Part shown: positions 24,257-32,792 of the stretch, in pieces
Layout: each line of letters opens with the position of its first letter
Numbering within the stretch: position 1 is the first letter of the stretch
Source of the DNA: Nonomuraea turcica
GTDB taxonomy: Bacteria > Actinomycetota > Actinomycetes > Streptosporangiales > Streptosporangiaceae
Length of the DNA: 64,000 nucleotides
Assembly (NCBI RefSeq): GCF_030718205.1
Contig: NZ_JAUZQF010000016.1
Location: 124,001-188,000 of the forward strand
Direction: 5' to 3'
Position numbers and translations under genes: made by a program
Notes under the pieces: model-generated
The model's database searches: none
What the model saw: the letters and a program-made list of their open reading frames with translations, nothing else
Told to the model about the DNA's origin: nothing

Positions 24257-24874
24257 TTATTCGGCCGGGGCCTCGGCGGTCTCGCCCTCGGCGGCGGCCA
24301 CGGCGACCTCGCCCTCGGCGGCCTCCTCCGGAGCCTCGACCGGCTTGCCGATGACCTGGAGGATGACGGTCTCGGGGCCGGCGACCAGCGTGGCGCCCTG
24401 CGGGAGCTGGAGCTGGGAGGCGGTGATGGCGGTGCCGACCTCCAGGCCCTCGACGTTGACCTCGACGCCGGTCGGGATGTGGGTGGCCTCGGCCTCCACG
24501 GCGACCTGGACGAGCTGCTGGTCGAGCAGGCCGTCGGAGTGCACGTCGCCGACGGTGGTGACCGGGATCTCGACGGTGACCTTCTCGCCGCGCTTGACCA
24601 GGAGCAGGTCGACGTGCTCGACGAAGCCCTTGATCGGGTCGCGCTGCACGCCCTTGGGCAGGGCCAGCTCGTCCACGCCGTCACCCTCGAGGCGGATCAG
24701 CACGTTGGGCGTGCGGAGCGCGAGCAGCACCTCGTGGCCGGGCAGGCTCAGGTGCTTGGGGTCGATGCCGTGCCCGTAGAGAACGGCAGGCACCTTGTTG
24801 GCGCGGCGGATCTTGCGAGCGGCGCCCTTGCCGAACGCGGTGCGGGACTCGGCGGCGATACGTACTTCAGACAT
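24257..24874 (-). CDS. rplY: 50S ribosomal protein L25/general stress protein Ctc
   Basis: The 205-residue long form has an N-terminal 5S-rRNA-binding L25 domain (GKGAARKIRRANKVPAVLYG) and a C-terminal TL5-type beta domain (LVQVAVEAEATHIPTGVEVNVEGLEVG). It ends in an acidic Ala/Glu-rich tail. The protein binds 5S rRNA at the central protuberance of the ribosome. It follows prs, with 99 bp between. Confidence 0.96.
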   Translation of the reverse strand: MSEVRIAAESRTAFGKGAARKIRRANKVPAVLYGHGIDPKHLSLPGHEVLLALRTPNVLIRLEGDGVDELALPKGVQRDPIKGFVEHVDLLLVKRGEKVTVEIPVTTVGDVHSDGLLDQQLVQVAVEAEATHIPTGVEVNVEGLEVGTAITASQLQLPQGATLVAGPETVILQVIGKPVEAPEEAAEGEVAVAAAEGETAEAPAE

Positions 24875-24961
24875 GCCATCTCCTAGGGATGCATCGGGGA
24901 TCGGTGTGGTGCGCTCTCCCTCACCCGCCCTAGCGGAAGGCGTTACGAGCGCAACCTCCTC

Positions 24962-24967
24962 ATTCTA
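24962..24967 (-). promoter_or_regulatory. Candidate rplY promoter -10 element
   Basis: On the minus strand TAGAAT lies 18 bp after TTCGAG, about 88 bp before the rplY start and just beyond the prs stop. The spacing is plausible for a sigma-70-type promoter; the -35 match is partial. Confidence 0.4.
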
Positions 24968-24973
24968 TAGGCG

Positions 24974-25951
24974 TCAGGTGTCACCCTCGAACAAGCTCGT
25001 CACCGAGCCGTCGTTGAAGATCTCGGTGATGGCCCGGGCGATGAGCGGCGCGATGGACAGGACCGTCAGCTTGTCGAACCTGCTGGCCTGCGCCAACGGC
25101 AGCGTGTTGGTGACGATGACCTCGGAGATCCTGGAGTTCTTCAGCCGGTCCACGGCCGGGTCGGAGAAGACCGCGTGGGTGGCGGCGGTGATCACGTTGG
25201 TGGCGCCCTGCTCGTAGAGGGCGTCGGCGGCCTTGCAGATCGTCCCCGCGGTGTCGATCATGTCGTCGATCACCACGCAGGTGCGCCCGCGTACGTCTCC
25301 GACCACCTCGTTGACCTTCACCTGGTTGGCTACGTCGAGGTCGCGGCGCTTGTGGATGAACGCCATCGGTGTGCCGAGCGTGTCCGCCCAGCGCTCCGAC
25401 AGGCGGACGCGGCCGGTGTCGGGCGAGACGACCGTGGTGTGCTCCAGGTCCAGCTTGTTCTTGAGGTAGCGCTCCAGGACCGGCATGGCGAACAGGTGGT
25501 CCACCGGCCCGTCGAAGAAGCCCTGGATCTGCGAGGTGTGCAGGTCGATCGACATGAGCCGGTCGGCGCCCGCGGTCTTGAACATGTCGGCCATCAGCCG
25601 GGCCGTGATGGGCTCGCGGCCGCGGCCCTTCTTGTCTTGTCGGGCGTAGCCGAAGAACGGCATGACCACGGTGATGCGCTTGGCGGAGGCCCGCTTCAGC
25701 GCGTCGACCATGATGAGCTGTTCCATGATCCACTTGTTGATGGGCCCGGTGTGGCTCTGGATCACGAAGGCGTCGCAGCCGCGTACGGACTCCATGAAGC
25801 GGACGTAGATCTCGCCGTTGGCGAAATCGACCAGCTTGGTGGGAGTGAGTGAGACGCCGACGTGCCGGGCGACCTCCTCCGCCAGCTCCGGGTGGGCCCG
25901 CCCGGAGAAGAGCATGAGGTTCTTCTCACCCGGCTGCTTGATGCTGGTCAC
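24974..25951 (-). CDS. prs: Ribose-phosphate pyrophosphokinase
   Basis: The 325-residue protein starts at a GTG that overlaps the glmU stop (GTGA). Features are MLFSGRAHPELAEEV, the flexible loop and PRPP-binding FFGYARQDKKGRGREPI, SIDLHTSQIQGFF, and the P-loop-like VVIDDMIDTAGTI that binds the ribose 5-phosphate. It makes PRPP from ribose 5-phosphate and ATP for nucleotide, His and Trp synthesis. glmU-prs coupling is common in high-GC Gram-positives. Confidence 0.97.
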   Translation of the reverse strand: MTSIKQPGEKNLMLFSGRAHPELAEEVARHVGVSLTPTKLVDFANGEIYVRFMESVRGCDAFVIQSHTGPINKWIMEQLIMVDALKRASAKRITVVMPFFGYARQDKKGRGREPITARLMADMFKTAGADRLMSIDLHTSQIQGFFDGPVDHLFAMPVLERYLKNKLDLEHTTVVSPDTGRVRLSERWADTLGTPMAFIHKRRDLDVANQVKVNEVVGDVRGRTCVVIDDMIDTAGTICKAADALYEQGATNVITAATHAVFSDPAVDRLKNSRISEVIVTNTLPLAQASRFDKLTVLSIAPLIARAITEIFNDGSVTSLFEGDT

Positions 25952-27408
25952 TGTTCCATCTCCTGCTGCTCCTGCTGCTCTTGCCGCGCCAGCGCCCGCT
26001 CGGCGGCCGCGGCCGACTTCGTGCCCGCGCGCCTGCGCAAGACCCATTTCTCAATGTTGCGCTGCCGTGCCCGCGCCACCCCCATCGCGCCCGGGGGCAC
26101 CTCGTCTACGATCACCGAGCCCGCCGCCGTGTAGGCGCCGTCGTTGACGGTCACCGGGGCGACGAGCATGGTGTCGCAGCCGACGAATACGCCGTCGCCC
26201 ACGGTGGTGTGGTGCTTGTTGACCCCGTCGTAGTTGACGAAGACGGTGGCGGCGCCGATGTTGGCGTCCTCGCCGATCGTGGCGTCGCCCGCATAGGTCA
26301 GGTGCGGCACTTTCGAGCGGTCGCCGACCTTCGCGTTCTTCATCTCGACGAACGTGCCGGCCTTGGACTTGCGCCCCAGCACGGTGCCGGGCCGCAGGTA
26401 GGCGTACGGGCCGACGTTGGCCTCGGGGCCGATCTCGGCGCTGTCGCAGACGGCGTTGCGCACGACGGCCCGCTCGCCCACCCGGGTGCCGGTCAGCGTG
26501 GTGGCCGGGCCGACCTCGGCGCCGGTCTCGATGACGGTGTCGCCGTGCAGCTGCGTGCCGGGGTGGATGACGGCGTCGGACGCGATCCGCACGCCCACGT
26601 CGATCCAGGTGCTGGCCGGGTCGATGATCGTGACGCCGGCCCGCATGTGGCCCTCCAGCAGGCGCTGGTTGAGCACCTTGCGGGCGGCGGCGAGCTGCAC
26701 GCGGTCGTTGACGCCCTCGACCTCGACGTGGTCGCCGGCCACGCAGGCGCCGACCCGGTGGCCGTCGCCGCGCAGGATGGACAGGACGTCGGTGAGGTAT
26801 TCCTCGCCCTGGGCGTTGTCGGTGGACACGCGCTTGACGCCATCGGCGAGCAGTTCGCCGTCGAAGGCGTAGATGCCGGAGTTCATCTCCTTGATGGCAC
26901 GCTGCTCCGGCGTGGCGTCCTTCTCCTCGACGATCTCCAGGACGGCGCCGTTCCCGTCGCGGATGATCCGCCCGTAGCCGGTCGGATCGGGCACCTCGGC
27001 GGTCAGCACGGTGACCGCGTTGCCCTCGGCGGCGTGCCGTTCGAGCAGCGCGGCGAGGGTCTGGGTGCGCAGGAGCGGCACGTCGCCGTAGGTGACCAGC
27101 ACTGTGCCGGAGATCGTGCCGACCTCCTCGAGCACGGTGCGGACCGCGTGGCCGGTGCCGCGCTGCTCCTCCTGGACGACGGCTCGCGCGTCGGGGCTGG
27201 TGGCGGCCAGGTGGCCGCCGACCTGCTCGAGCGCATGCCCGATGACGACGATGAGGCGCTCAGGCCCCAGGTCGCGGGCGGCGGCGAGCATGTGGTCCAC
27301 CAGAGCGCGACCGCACAGCTCGTGCAGGACTTTCGGGGTCTGGCTCTTCATCCGGGTGCCCTCGCCCGCGGCGAGGACGATGACAGCTGCCGGGCGCGGC
27401 ACACTCAC
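25948..27408 (-). CDS. glmU: Bifunctional GlmU: GlcN-1-P acetyltransferase / GlcNAc-1-P uridyltransferase
   Basis: The 486-residue protein starts at a GTG (27408). The N-terminal pyrophosphorylase domain has LAAGEGTRMKSQTPKVLHEL and VTYGDVPLL. The C-terminal half is a left-handed beta helix of hexapeptide repeats (NIGAATVFVNYDGVNKHHT) with the acetyl-CoA site. It makes UDP-GlcNAc for peptidoglycan and surface glycans. The tail is Gln/Glu-rich. UDP-GlcNAc is a possible donor for the neighbouring polysaccharide locus, but nothing shows a specific link. Confidence 0.97.
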   Translation of the reverse strand: MSVPRPAAVIVLAAGEGTRMKSQTPKVLHELCGRALVDHMLAAARDLGPERLIVVIGHALEQVGGHLAATSPDARAVVQEEQRGTGHAVRTVLEEVGTISGTVLVTYGDVPLLRTQTLAALLERHAAEGNAVTVLTAEVPDPTGYGRIIRDGNGAVLEIVEEKDATPEQRAIKEMNSGIYAFDGELLADGVKRVSTDNAQGEEYLTDVLSILRGDGHRVGACVAGDHVEVEGVNDRVQLAAARKVLNQRLLEGHMRAGVTIIDPASTWIDVGVRIASDAVIHPGTQLHGDTVIETGAEVGPATTLTGTRVGERAVVRNAVCDSAEIGPEANVGPYAYLRPGTVLGRKSKAGTFVEMKNAKVGDRSKVPHLTYAGDATIGEDANIGAATVFVNYDGVNKHHTTVGDGVFVGCDTMLVAPVTVNDGAYTAAGSVIVDEVPPGAMGVARARQRNIEKWVLRRRAGTKSAAAAERALARQEQQEQQEMEQ

Positions 27409-27533
27409 GGACTGAGGCTCCCTGTGACTGGACGGATCAGGGCATTTGGTACGGCTACCGCACCGCTACCCTCCCGACACCGTGAGGATACCTGGCCGCA
27501 CCCGGAACATTCTCTCTCGGGAGGACCTCAAGG

Positions 27534-27605
27534 CTCCCGGAAGAGGACTCGAACCCCTACAAAGTGGACCAAAACCACTTGTCCTGCCGATTAGACGATC
27601 CGGGA
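27534..27605 (-). tRNA. tRNA-Gln (UUG anticodon)
   Basis: A 72-nt cloverleaf can be folded on the minus strand. The acceptor stem is TCCCGGA/TCCGGGA with discriminator G, the anticodon stem is AGTGG/CCACT around the loop TTTTGGT (anticodon TTG), and the T arm is AGGGG-TTCGAGT-CCTCT with one G-T wobble. No CCA is encoded. It lies upstream of glmU in the same direction. Confidence 0.93.
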
Positions 27606-27814
27606 TAGATCGGACACGTGACGTCCGACACCCCCCTACGATACAGAGCCCGGACCCCGGCGCGCGCCCGTAATTACCTCCGTGCCGGAACTCCGCAGGT
27701 GACGGCGGTAACGCCCCTTAACAGACCGTCCCTAAAGCAGCAAGGCACGAACCCGCTCACCTTGCGCGGGCGACCCGTCACATTCCCCACATGCTTGCTT
27801 AGGTCTTCCTTACT

Positions 27815-27841
27815 TACGATGGCGTAGGTTACGGTTGCGTA
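27815..27841. promoter_or_regulatory. Paired palindromic operator upstream of the desaturase gene
   Basis: Two 12-bp palindromes of the form TACG-N4-CGTA lie at 27815-27826 (TACGATGGCGTA) and 27830-27841 (TACGGTTGCGTA), centres 15 bp apart, 42 bp before the desaturase ATG. The arrangement fits cooperative binding of TetR dimers. The TetR gene at 28865 is the obvious candidate regulator. Confidence 0.6.
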
Positions 27842-27882
27842 GCCAGGACATTCATTCACATACATGTCGTTGGAGGTCGCCC

Positions 27883-28821
27883 ATGACCGTTCTCGCCGAG
27901 CGCTCCGCACCCACCCCAAAGCCCGACTTCGAACCCGAGCCGAAATCCCGCGCAGAACTGATCATCTTCGGTCTGGTCGTCGGACTGCCCTTGGTCGCGA
28001 TTGCCGCCGCCGTGCCGCTCGCATGGGGATGGGGTCTCGGCTGGACGGACATCGCGATTGCGTTCGTCTTCTACATGGTTTCGGGACTCGGCGTCACCGT
28101 GGGGCTGCACCGCTACTTCACGCACGGCTCGTTCAAGGCCAAGCGGCCGCTGAAGATCGCCCTCGGCATCGCCGGCAGCCTGTCGCTGGAGATGTCGGTG
28201 CTCGACTGGGTGGCCACGCACCGCAAGCACCACAAGTTCTCCGACAAGGAGGGCGACCCGCACTCGCCGTGGCGTTTCGGCCCTGGTTTCAAGAACATGG
28301 CCAAGGGCCTGCTCTACGCCCACATGGGCTGGCTGTTCGAGAGCGAGCGCACCAACAGGGAGAAGTACGCGCCGGACCTGTGCAAGGACCAGGACGTGCT
28401 CAAGCTGCACAAGTGGTTCGGCCCGCTCGCCGTTGCCTCGATGGTGCTGCCCGGCGTCCTGGGCGGGCTCATCACCTGGTCCTGGCAGGGCGCGCTGACC
28501 GCGCTGTTCTGGGGCACGCTCGTCCGCATCGGCCTGCTGCACCACGTGACCTGGTCGATCAACTCCATCTGCCACGTCTTCGGCGAAGAGGACTTCCAGG
28601 TGCGCGACAAGTCCCGCAACGTGTGGTGGCTGGCCATCCCGTCCTTCGGCGAGTCGTGGCACAACCTGCACCACTCCGACCCGACCTGCGCCCGCCACGG
28701 CGCCCTCAAGGGCCAGATCGACCTGAGCGCCGGCCTGATCAGGATCTTCGAGAAGCTGGGCTGGGTGTACGACGTCCGCTGGCCGACGCCGGAGCGCCTG
28801 GCGGCGAAGCGCATTGCCTGA
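27883..28821 (+). CDS. Membrane acyl-CoA/acyl-lipid delta-9-type fatty acid desaturase
   Basis: The 312-residue protein has four predicted membrane helices and the three His boxes of the di-iron desaturases: GLHRYFTHGSF, THRKHHKFSD and SWHNLHHSDP. It introduces a double bond in long acyl chains using O2 and an electron donor. The ATG at 27883 follows GGAGG at good spacing. A TetR regulator follows 43 bp downstream. Two palindromic operators lie upstream, suggesting lipid- or acyl-CoA-responsive control. Confidence 0.92.
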   Translation: MTVLAERSAPTPKPDFEPEPKSRAELIIFGLVVGLPLVAIAAAVPLAWGWGLGWTDIAIAFVFYMVSGLGVTVGLHRYFTHGSFKAKRPLKIALGIAGSLSLEMSVLDWVATHRKHHKFSDKEGDPHSPWRFGPGFKNMAKGLLYAHMGWLFESERTNREKYAPDLCKDQDVLKLHKWFGPLAVASMVLPGVLGGLITWSWQGALTALFWGTLVRIGLLHHVTWSINSICHVFGEEDFQVRDKSRNVWWLAIPSFGESWHNLHHSDPTCARHGALKGQIDLSAGLIRIFEKLGWVYDVRWPTPERLAAKRIA

Positions 28822-28838
28822 CGACGATAATCCGATGA

Positions 28839-28860
28839 ACGGCCATGGATCCGTGGCCGT
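28839..28860 (+). terminator. Hairpin between the desaturase and TetR genes
   Basis: ACGGCCA (28839-28845) and TGGCCGT (28854-28860) form a 7-bp stem with an 8-nt loop. It ends 4 nt before the likely TetR ATG, so it could end desaturase mRNA or mask the TetR ribosome site. There is no T tract. Confidence 0.4.
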
Positions 28861-28864
28861 CATT

Positions 28865-29770
28865 ATGGAAACCGTGACCGAACCCCGATCTCGCAGGCGT
28901 ATGTCCGGCAGCGAGCGACGAGAGCAGCTGATCCGCATCAGTCGCACGCTCTTCGCGGAGAAGGGGTTCGACGGGACCTCTATCGAGGAAATCGCCGCTA
29001 CCGCACAGGTGTCGAAACCAGTGGTATACGAGCATTTCGGTGGCAAGGAGGGCGTCTACGCGGTCGTGGTCGACCGCGAGATGCAAAAACTCCTCACCAT
29101 GATCACCGAGGCCCTGTCGGCCTCTCACTCCCTCATCAAGCTGGAGCGCGCCGCGCTGGCATTGCTGCAGTACATCGAGGAGAGCAGCGAGGGCTTCCGC
29201 ATCCTGGTGCGCGACTCGCACGCCGCGTCGGGCACCGGCTCCTTCGCGAGTCTGATCAGCGAGATCGCCAGCCAGGTCGAGGACGTCCTGGCCGACGAGT
29301 TCGCGGCCCGCGGCTACGATCCCAAGCTCGCGCCGATGTACGCGCAGATGCTGGTGGGCATGGTGGCACTGACCGGCCAGTGGTGGCTGGACGTACGCAA
29401 ACCGGGCCGCGAGGAGGTCGCCGCCCACCTCGTCAACCTGGCCTGGAACGGCCTGACCGGACTCAACGCCAACCCCACCATCACCGCGGTCAGCCGCGAG
29501 CTCTTCCCCGCGCCCGCCAAGCCCCGCGCGGGCGAGAAGGAGTTGCGCGAGTTCGAGAAGGCCCGCGAGAAGGAGGCCAAGGAGGCGGAGAAGATCCGCC
29601 AGCGCGAGCTCAAGGAGGCCGAAAAGGCCCGGGTGCGCGAGCTGAAGGAGCGCGAGCGGCTCTTGAAAGAGGCGGAGAAAGCGCACGAGCGCGAGGAGAA
29701 GATCCGCCAGCGGGAGGCGCGGCTGGCCGAGCGCGCCGCCCGTCTTGAGCAGGTTGATCAGCCGGAGTGA
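28865..29770 (+). CDS. TetR-family regulator with a long charged coiled-coil tail
   Basis: The 301-residue protein has an N-terminal TetR helix-turn-helix (REQLIRISRTLFAEKGFDGT, SIEEIAATAQVSKPVVYEHF) and a ligand-binding domain to about residue 210. The last 85 residues are extra for the family and almost wholly Glu/Lys/Arg/Ala (KEAEKIRQRELKEAEKA...), predicting one long coiled coil. It probably represses the desaturase gene 43 bp upstream through the paired TACG-N4-CGTA sites. The start at 28865 is uncertain because no ribosome site is visible; the ATG at 28835 and a TTG at 28814 are in frame. Confidence 0.85.
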   Translation: METVTEPRSRRRMSGSERREQLIRISRTLFAEKGFDGTSIEEIAATAQVSKPVVYEHFGGKEGVYAVVVDREMQKLLTMITEALSASHSLIKLERAALALLQYIEESSEGFRILVRDSHAASGTGSFASLISEIASQVEDVLADEFAARGYDPKLAPMYAQMLVGMVALTGQWWLDVRKPGREEVAAHLVNLAWNGLTGLNANPTITAVSRELFPAPAKPRAGEKELREFEKAREKEAKEAEKIRQRELKEAEKARVRELKERERLLKEAEKAHEREEKIRQREARLAERAARLEQVDQPE

Positions 29771-29850
29771 CGGCTTTGCACGCACGCGCCGCCACAATGA
29801 CCTGAATGGCCGATCGGGAATGACCGGCCGGAGCGCGTCGTTGCTACTCC

Positions 29851-29886
29851 GTTAACGTTCTGTTCAACCAATAAGGGCAATATAGG
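29851..29886 (+). promoter_or_regulatory. Candidate PHO box and promoter of ppk
   Basis: GTTAACG (29851) and GTTCAAC (29862) are 11 bp apart, the unit spacing of actinobacterial PhoP boxes (consensus-like GTTCACC repeats). TATAGG at 29881-29886 is a possible -10 only 4 nt before the ppk ATG, which would give a leaderless mRNA. No ribosome site precedes ppk. Confidence 0.45.
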
Positions 29887-29890
29887 TCAT

Positions 29891-31951
29891 ATGTCCGCCG
29901 AACCGCTGCAATCTGCCAACGACCTGCCGCTGCCACAGGAGCGGTTCCTCAACCGTGAGGAGAGCTGGCTCCAGTTCAACGAGCGGGTGCTGGAACTGGC
30001 CGAAGACCCCACACTTCCGCTGCTCGAGCGGGTGCGGTTTCTAGCGATCTTCGCGAGCAACCTGGACGAGTTCTTCCGTGTACGGGTGGCGGGCCTCAAG
30101 CGGCGTATGGCGACGGGCCTGCTGCTGCGGACCAAGAGCGGGCTGAAGCCGCGCGAAGAGCTGGTCAGGATCGCGGCGATCGCGGACGAGCTGGCCAGGC
30201 GGCATGCGGCGGTCTTCCACGACAAGATCTCCCCGGAGCTGGCGGGCGTGGGCATCGAGATCGTCCGGTGGGACGATCTGGGCCGCGAGGAGCGCACGGA
30301 GCTGCGCAAGCTGTTCAGGGAGCGGATCAGGCCGGTCCTGACGCCGCTGGCCGTGGACCCCGCACACCCGTTTCCCTATATTTCCGGGCTCAGCCTGAAC
30401 CTGGCGGTTCTGGTGCGCAACCCGGTGACCGATCACACGGTCTTCGCCCGGGTCAAGGTCCCCTCGCAGCTGCCGCGGTTCGTCCAGGCGTCCAAGGACC
30501 GGTTCGTCCCCCTTGAGGACGTGATCGCAGCCCACCTGGGCCAGCTCTTCAAGGGCATGGAGATCCTCCAGCACCACGCCTTCCGCGTCACCAGGAACGA
30601 GGACCTCGACGTCGACGAGGACGTCACCGAGAACCTCATGCAGGCCCTGGAGAAGGAGCTGCTCAAGCGGCGCTTCGGCCCGCCGGTGCGGCTGGAGGTC
30701 GAGGACACGATCACCCCCGAGGTGCTGGCCCCGCTCGTGGAGGAGCTGGAGCTGGCGCCGCACGAGATCTACCGCGTGTCCGGGCCGCTCGACCTGTCGG
30801 GCCTGCACGCCATCGCCGACCTGGAGCGCGGCGAGCTCAGCTACCGCCCCTTCGTGCCGGCGGAGGTGATCAACGCCGAGGACGACCTCTTCGCGGTCCT
30901 GCGCGAGCGCGACGTGCTGCTACACCACCCGTACGACTCGTTCGCCACCAGCGTGCAGCGCTTCATCGAGGTGGCCGCGGACGACCCCCGGGTGCTGGCG
31001 ATCAAGCAGACCCTCTACCGGACCAGTGGTGACTCCCCCATCGTCAACGCCCTGATCGACGCGGCCGAGGCCGGCAAGCAGGTCGTGGTGGTCGTGGAGA
31101 TCAAGGCCCGCTTCGACGAGCACGCCAACATCTCCTGGGCCAGGAAGCTGGAGCGCGCCGGCTGCCACGTCGTCTACGGCGTGGTCGGCCTGAAGACCCA
31201 CTGCAAGCTGGCCCTCGTGGTGCGCCAGGAGGCCTCGGGCGAGCTGCGCCGCTACTGCCACATCGGCACCGGCAACTACAACCCCAAGACCGCCCGCCAG
31301 TACGAGGACTTCGGCCTGCTCACGGCGGACCCGCTGGTCGGCGAGGACGTCACCGACCTGTTCATCCACCTGACCGGCTACTCCAACCACTCCGCCTACC
31401 GCAGGCTGCTGGTCGCGCCGCACTCCATGCGCACCGGGCTGCTGGCCAGGATCGAGCGGGAGATCGCCCACCAGCAGGCCGGCCGCCCCGCCAGGATCCG
31501 GATCAAGACCAACTCGCTGGTGGACGAGCAGATCATCGACGCGCTCTACCGGGCGTCCAGGGCGGGAGTCCCGGTGGACCTGTGGGTGCGTGGCATTTGC
31601 ATCCTCAGGCCCGGCGTCCCGGACCTGTCAGAAAATATCCGCGTAAGGTCAATTCTGGGGCGCTTCCTCGAGCACTCCCGGGTGTACGAGTTCGGCCTGG
31701 GCCGGCGGCCCGAGGTCTGGATCGGCAGCGCCGACCTCATGCGCAGGAACATCGATCGCCGCGTCGAAGCCCTGGTCAAGGTGACGTCGCAGCAACACAG
31801 GGCCTACCTCATCGAGCTGATGGACAAGGCCATGGCCGAGACCACGAACGTGTGGTGGCTCAACTCCGATGGCACGTGGGCCCGCCATCCCGGCGAGGAC
31901 CTGCAGAGCCATCTCATCAGTACGCGCCGCTGGAGGACCGTTGATGACTGA
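29891..31951 (+). CDS. ppk: Polyphosphate kinase (PPK1)
   Basis: The 686-residue protein has the four PPK1 domains. The N-terminal FLNREESWLQFNERVLELA leads to FASNLDEFFRVRVAGLKRR. HIGTGNYNPKTARQYEDFGL carries the autophosphorylated His, and THCKLALVVRQE is also in the catalytic D-type domain. It makes long-chain polyphosphate from ATP reversibly, at the membrane or in granules. Its stop overlaps the NUDIX-phosphatase gene by eight bases, matching the mycobacterial ppk1-mutT1 order. A PHO-box-like repeat upstream suggests phosphate control. Confidence 0.96.
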   Translation: MSAEPLQSANDLPLPQERFLNREESWLQFNERVLELAEDPTLPLLERVRFLAIFASNLDEFFRVRVAGLKRRMATGLLLRTKSGLKPREELVRIAAIADELARRHAAVFHDKISPELAGVGIEIVRWDDLGREERTELRKLFRERIRPVLTPLAVDPAHPFPYISGLSLNLAVLVRNPVTDHTVFARVKVPSQLPRFVQASKDRFVPLEDVIAAHLGQLFKGMEILQHHAFRVTRNEDLDVDEDVTENLMQALEKELLKRRFGPPVRLEVEDTITPEVLAPLVEELELAPHEIYRVSGPLDLSGLHAIADLERGELSYRPFVPAEVINAEDDLFAVLRERDVLLHHPYDSFATSVQRFIEVAADDPRVLAIKQTLYRTSGDSPIVNALIDAAEAGKQVVVVVEIKARFDEHANISWARKLERAGCHVVYGVVGLKTHCKLALVVRQEASGELRRYCHIGTGNYNPKTARQYEDFGLLTADPLVGEDVTDLFIHLTGYSNHSAYRRLLVAPHSMRTGLLARIEREIAHQQAGRPARIRIKTNSLVDEQIIDALYRASRAGVPVDLWVRGICILRPGVPDLSENIRVRSILGRFLEHSRVYEFGLGRRPEVWIGSADLMRRNIDRRVEALVKVTSQQHRAYLIELMDKAMAETTNVWWLNSDGTWARHPGEDLQSHLISTRRWRTVDD

Positions 31952-32786
31952 CCTGCTCCGCGCAGCCGGAGCCGTGGTCTGGAGGGGCGCGGAGAGCAGC
32001 CCCCAGGTCGCTGTCATTCACCGCCCCGCCTACGACGACTGGACCTTCCCCAAGGGCAAGCTGAAGACCGGGGAACACGTGATCGCCGCCGCCCTCCGCG
32101 AAGTACGCGAGGAGACCGGCATGACCGTCGCGCTCGGCCGCGCCCTGCCGCCCGTGCACTACATCAGCAGGGGCCGGCTCAAGCGGGTCGACTACTGGAC
32201 GGCCCGCGCGGTCGCCGACGACGGGTTCGTGCCCGGCGAAGAAGTGGACGAGCTGCGCTGGCTTCCGCTGGAGGAGGCCAAGGCGCTGCTGACGTACGAA
32301 TGGGACGCGGGCCTGCTGCGGGCGCTGACCGTGGCGCCGCTCGAGACCGTGCCCCTCGTCCTCATCCGGCACGGCTCGGCCGGCTCCAGGAGCGAGTGGA
32401 CCGGCGACGACGCGCTGCGGCCGCTGGACGCCGTCGGCCGCTCCCAGGCGGCCGCCCTGGCCACCGCGCTGCCCGCCTACCGGCCCGAGGTCCTGATGAG
32501 CTCGCCCAGCACCCGCTGCGTGCAGACCTTAGAACCCTACGATGACGCCTATGACGGCGAGATCAAGGTCGAGCCGCTGCTCAGCGAGGAGAGCCAGGAC
32601 CCGCACAAGACGCCGGCCCTGGTCAGGGACATCACGGTGCCCGCCGCCGTGTGCAGTCACGGCAAGGTGCTGCCCGAGCTGATCCAGGCGCTGAGCGGCA
32701 AGAACGTCCACCTGCGCAAGGGCGCGTTCGCGGTGCTGCACAAGACGGGCGGGCAGGTCGTCAGCGTCGAGCGCTACGCCGCCTGA
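31944..32786 (+). CDS. NUDIX hydrolase fused to a histidine phosphatase (MutT1-like)
   Basis: The 280-residue protein has the NUDIX box GEHVIAAALREVREETGM (near residues 42-65) in the first half. A histidine-phosphatase domain with LVLIRHGSAG and VCSHGKVLPEL follows, with catalytic His in RHG and in CSHGK. This architecture is that of mycobacterial MutT1, which sanitises 8-oxo-dGTP and diadenosine polyphosphates. It is translationally coupled to ppk. Confidence 0.88.
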   Translation: MTDLLRAAGAVVWRGAESSPQVAVIHRPAYDDWTFPKGKLKTGEHVIAAALREVREETGMTVALGRALPPVHYISRGRLKRVDYWTARAVADDGFVPGEEVDELRWLPLEEAKALLTYEWDAGLLRALTVAPLETVPLVLIRHGSAGSRSEWTGDDALRPLDAVGRSQAAALATALPAYRPEVLMSSPSTRCVQTLEPYDDAYDGEIKVEPLLSEESQDPHKTPALVRDITVPAAVCSHGKVLPELIQALSGKNVHLRKGAFAVLHKTGGQVVSVERYAA

Positions 32787-32792
32787 CCGGCC

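Noticed and set aside
25981..27594. 537-codon plus-strand frame opposite glmU
   Set aside because: Antisense shadow of glmU without domain similarity; it also reads through the tRNA-Gln region.
28839..28860. Riboswitch-like element before the TetR gene
   Set aside because: It is a single 7-bp hairpin with no further conserved structure; a terminator or simple masking hairpin explains it better.
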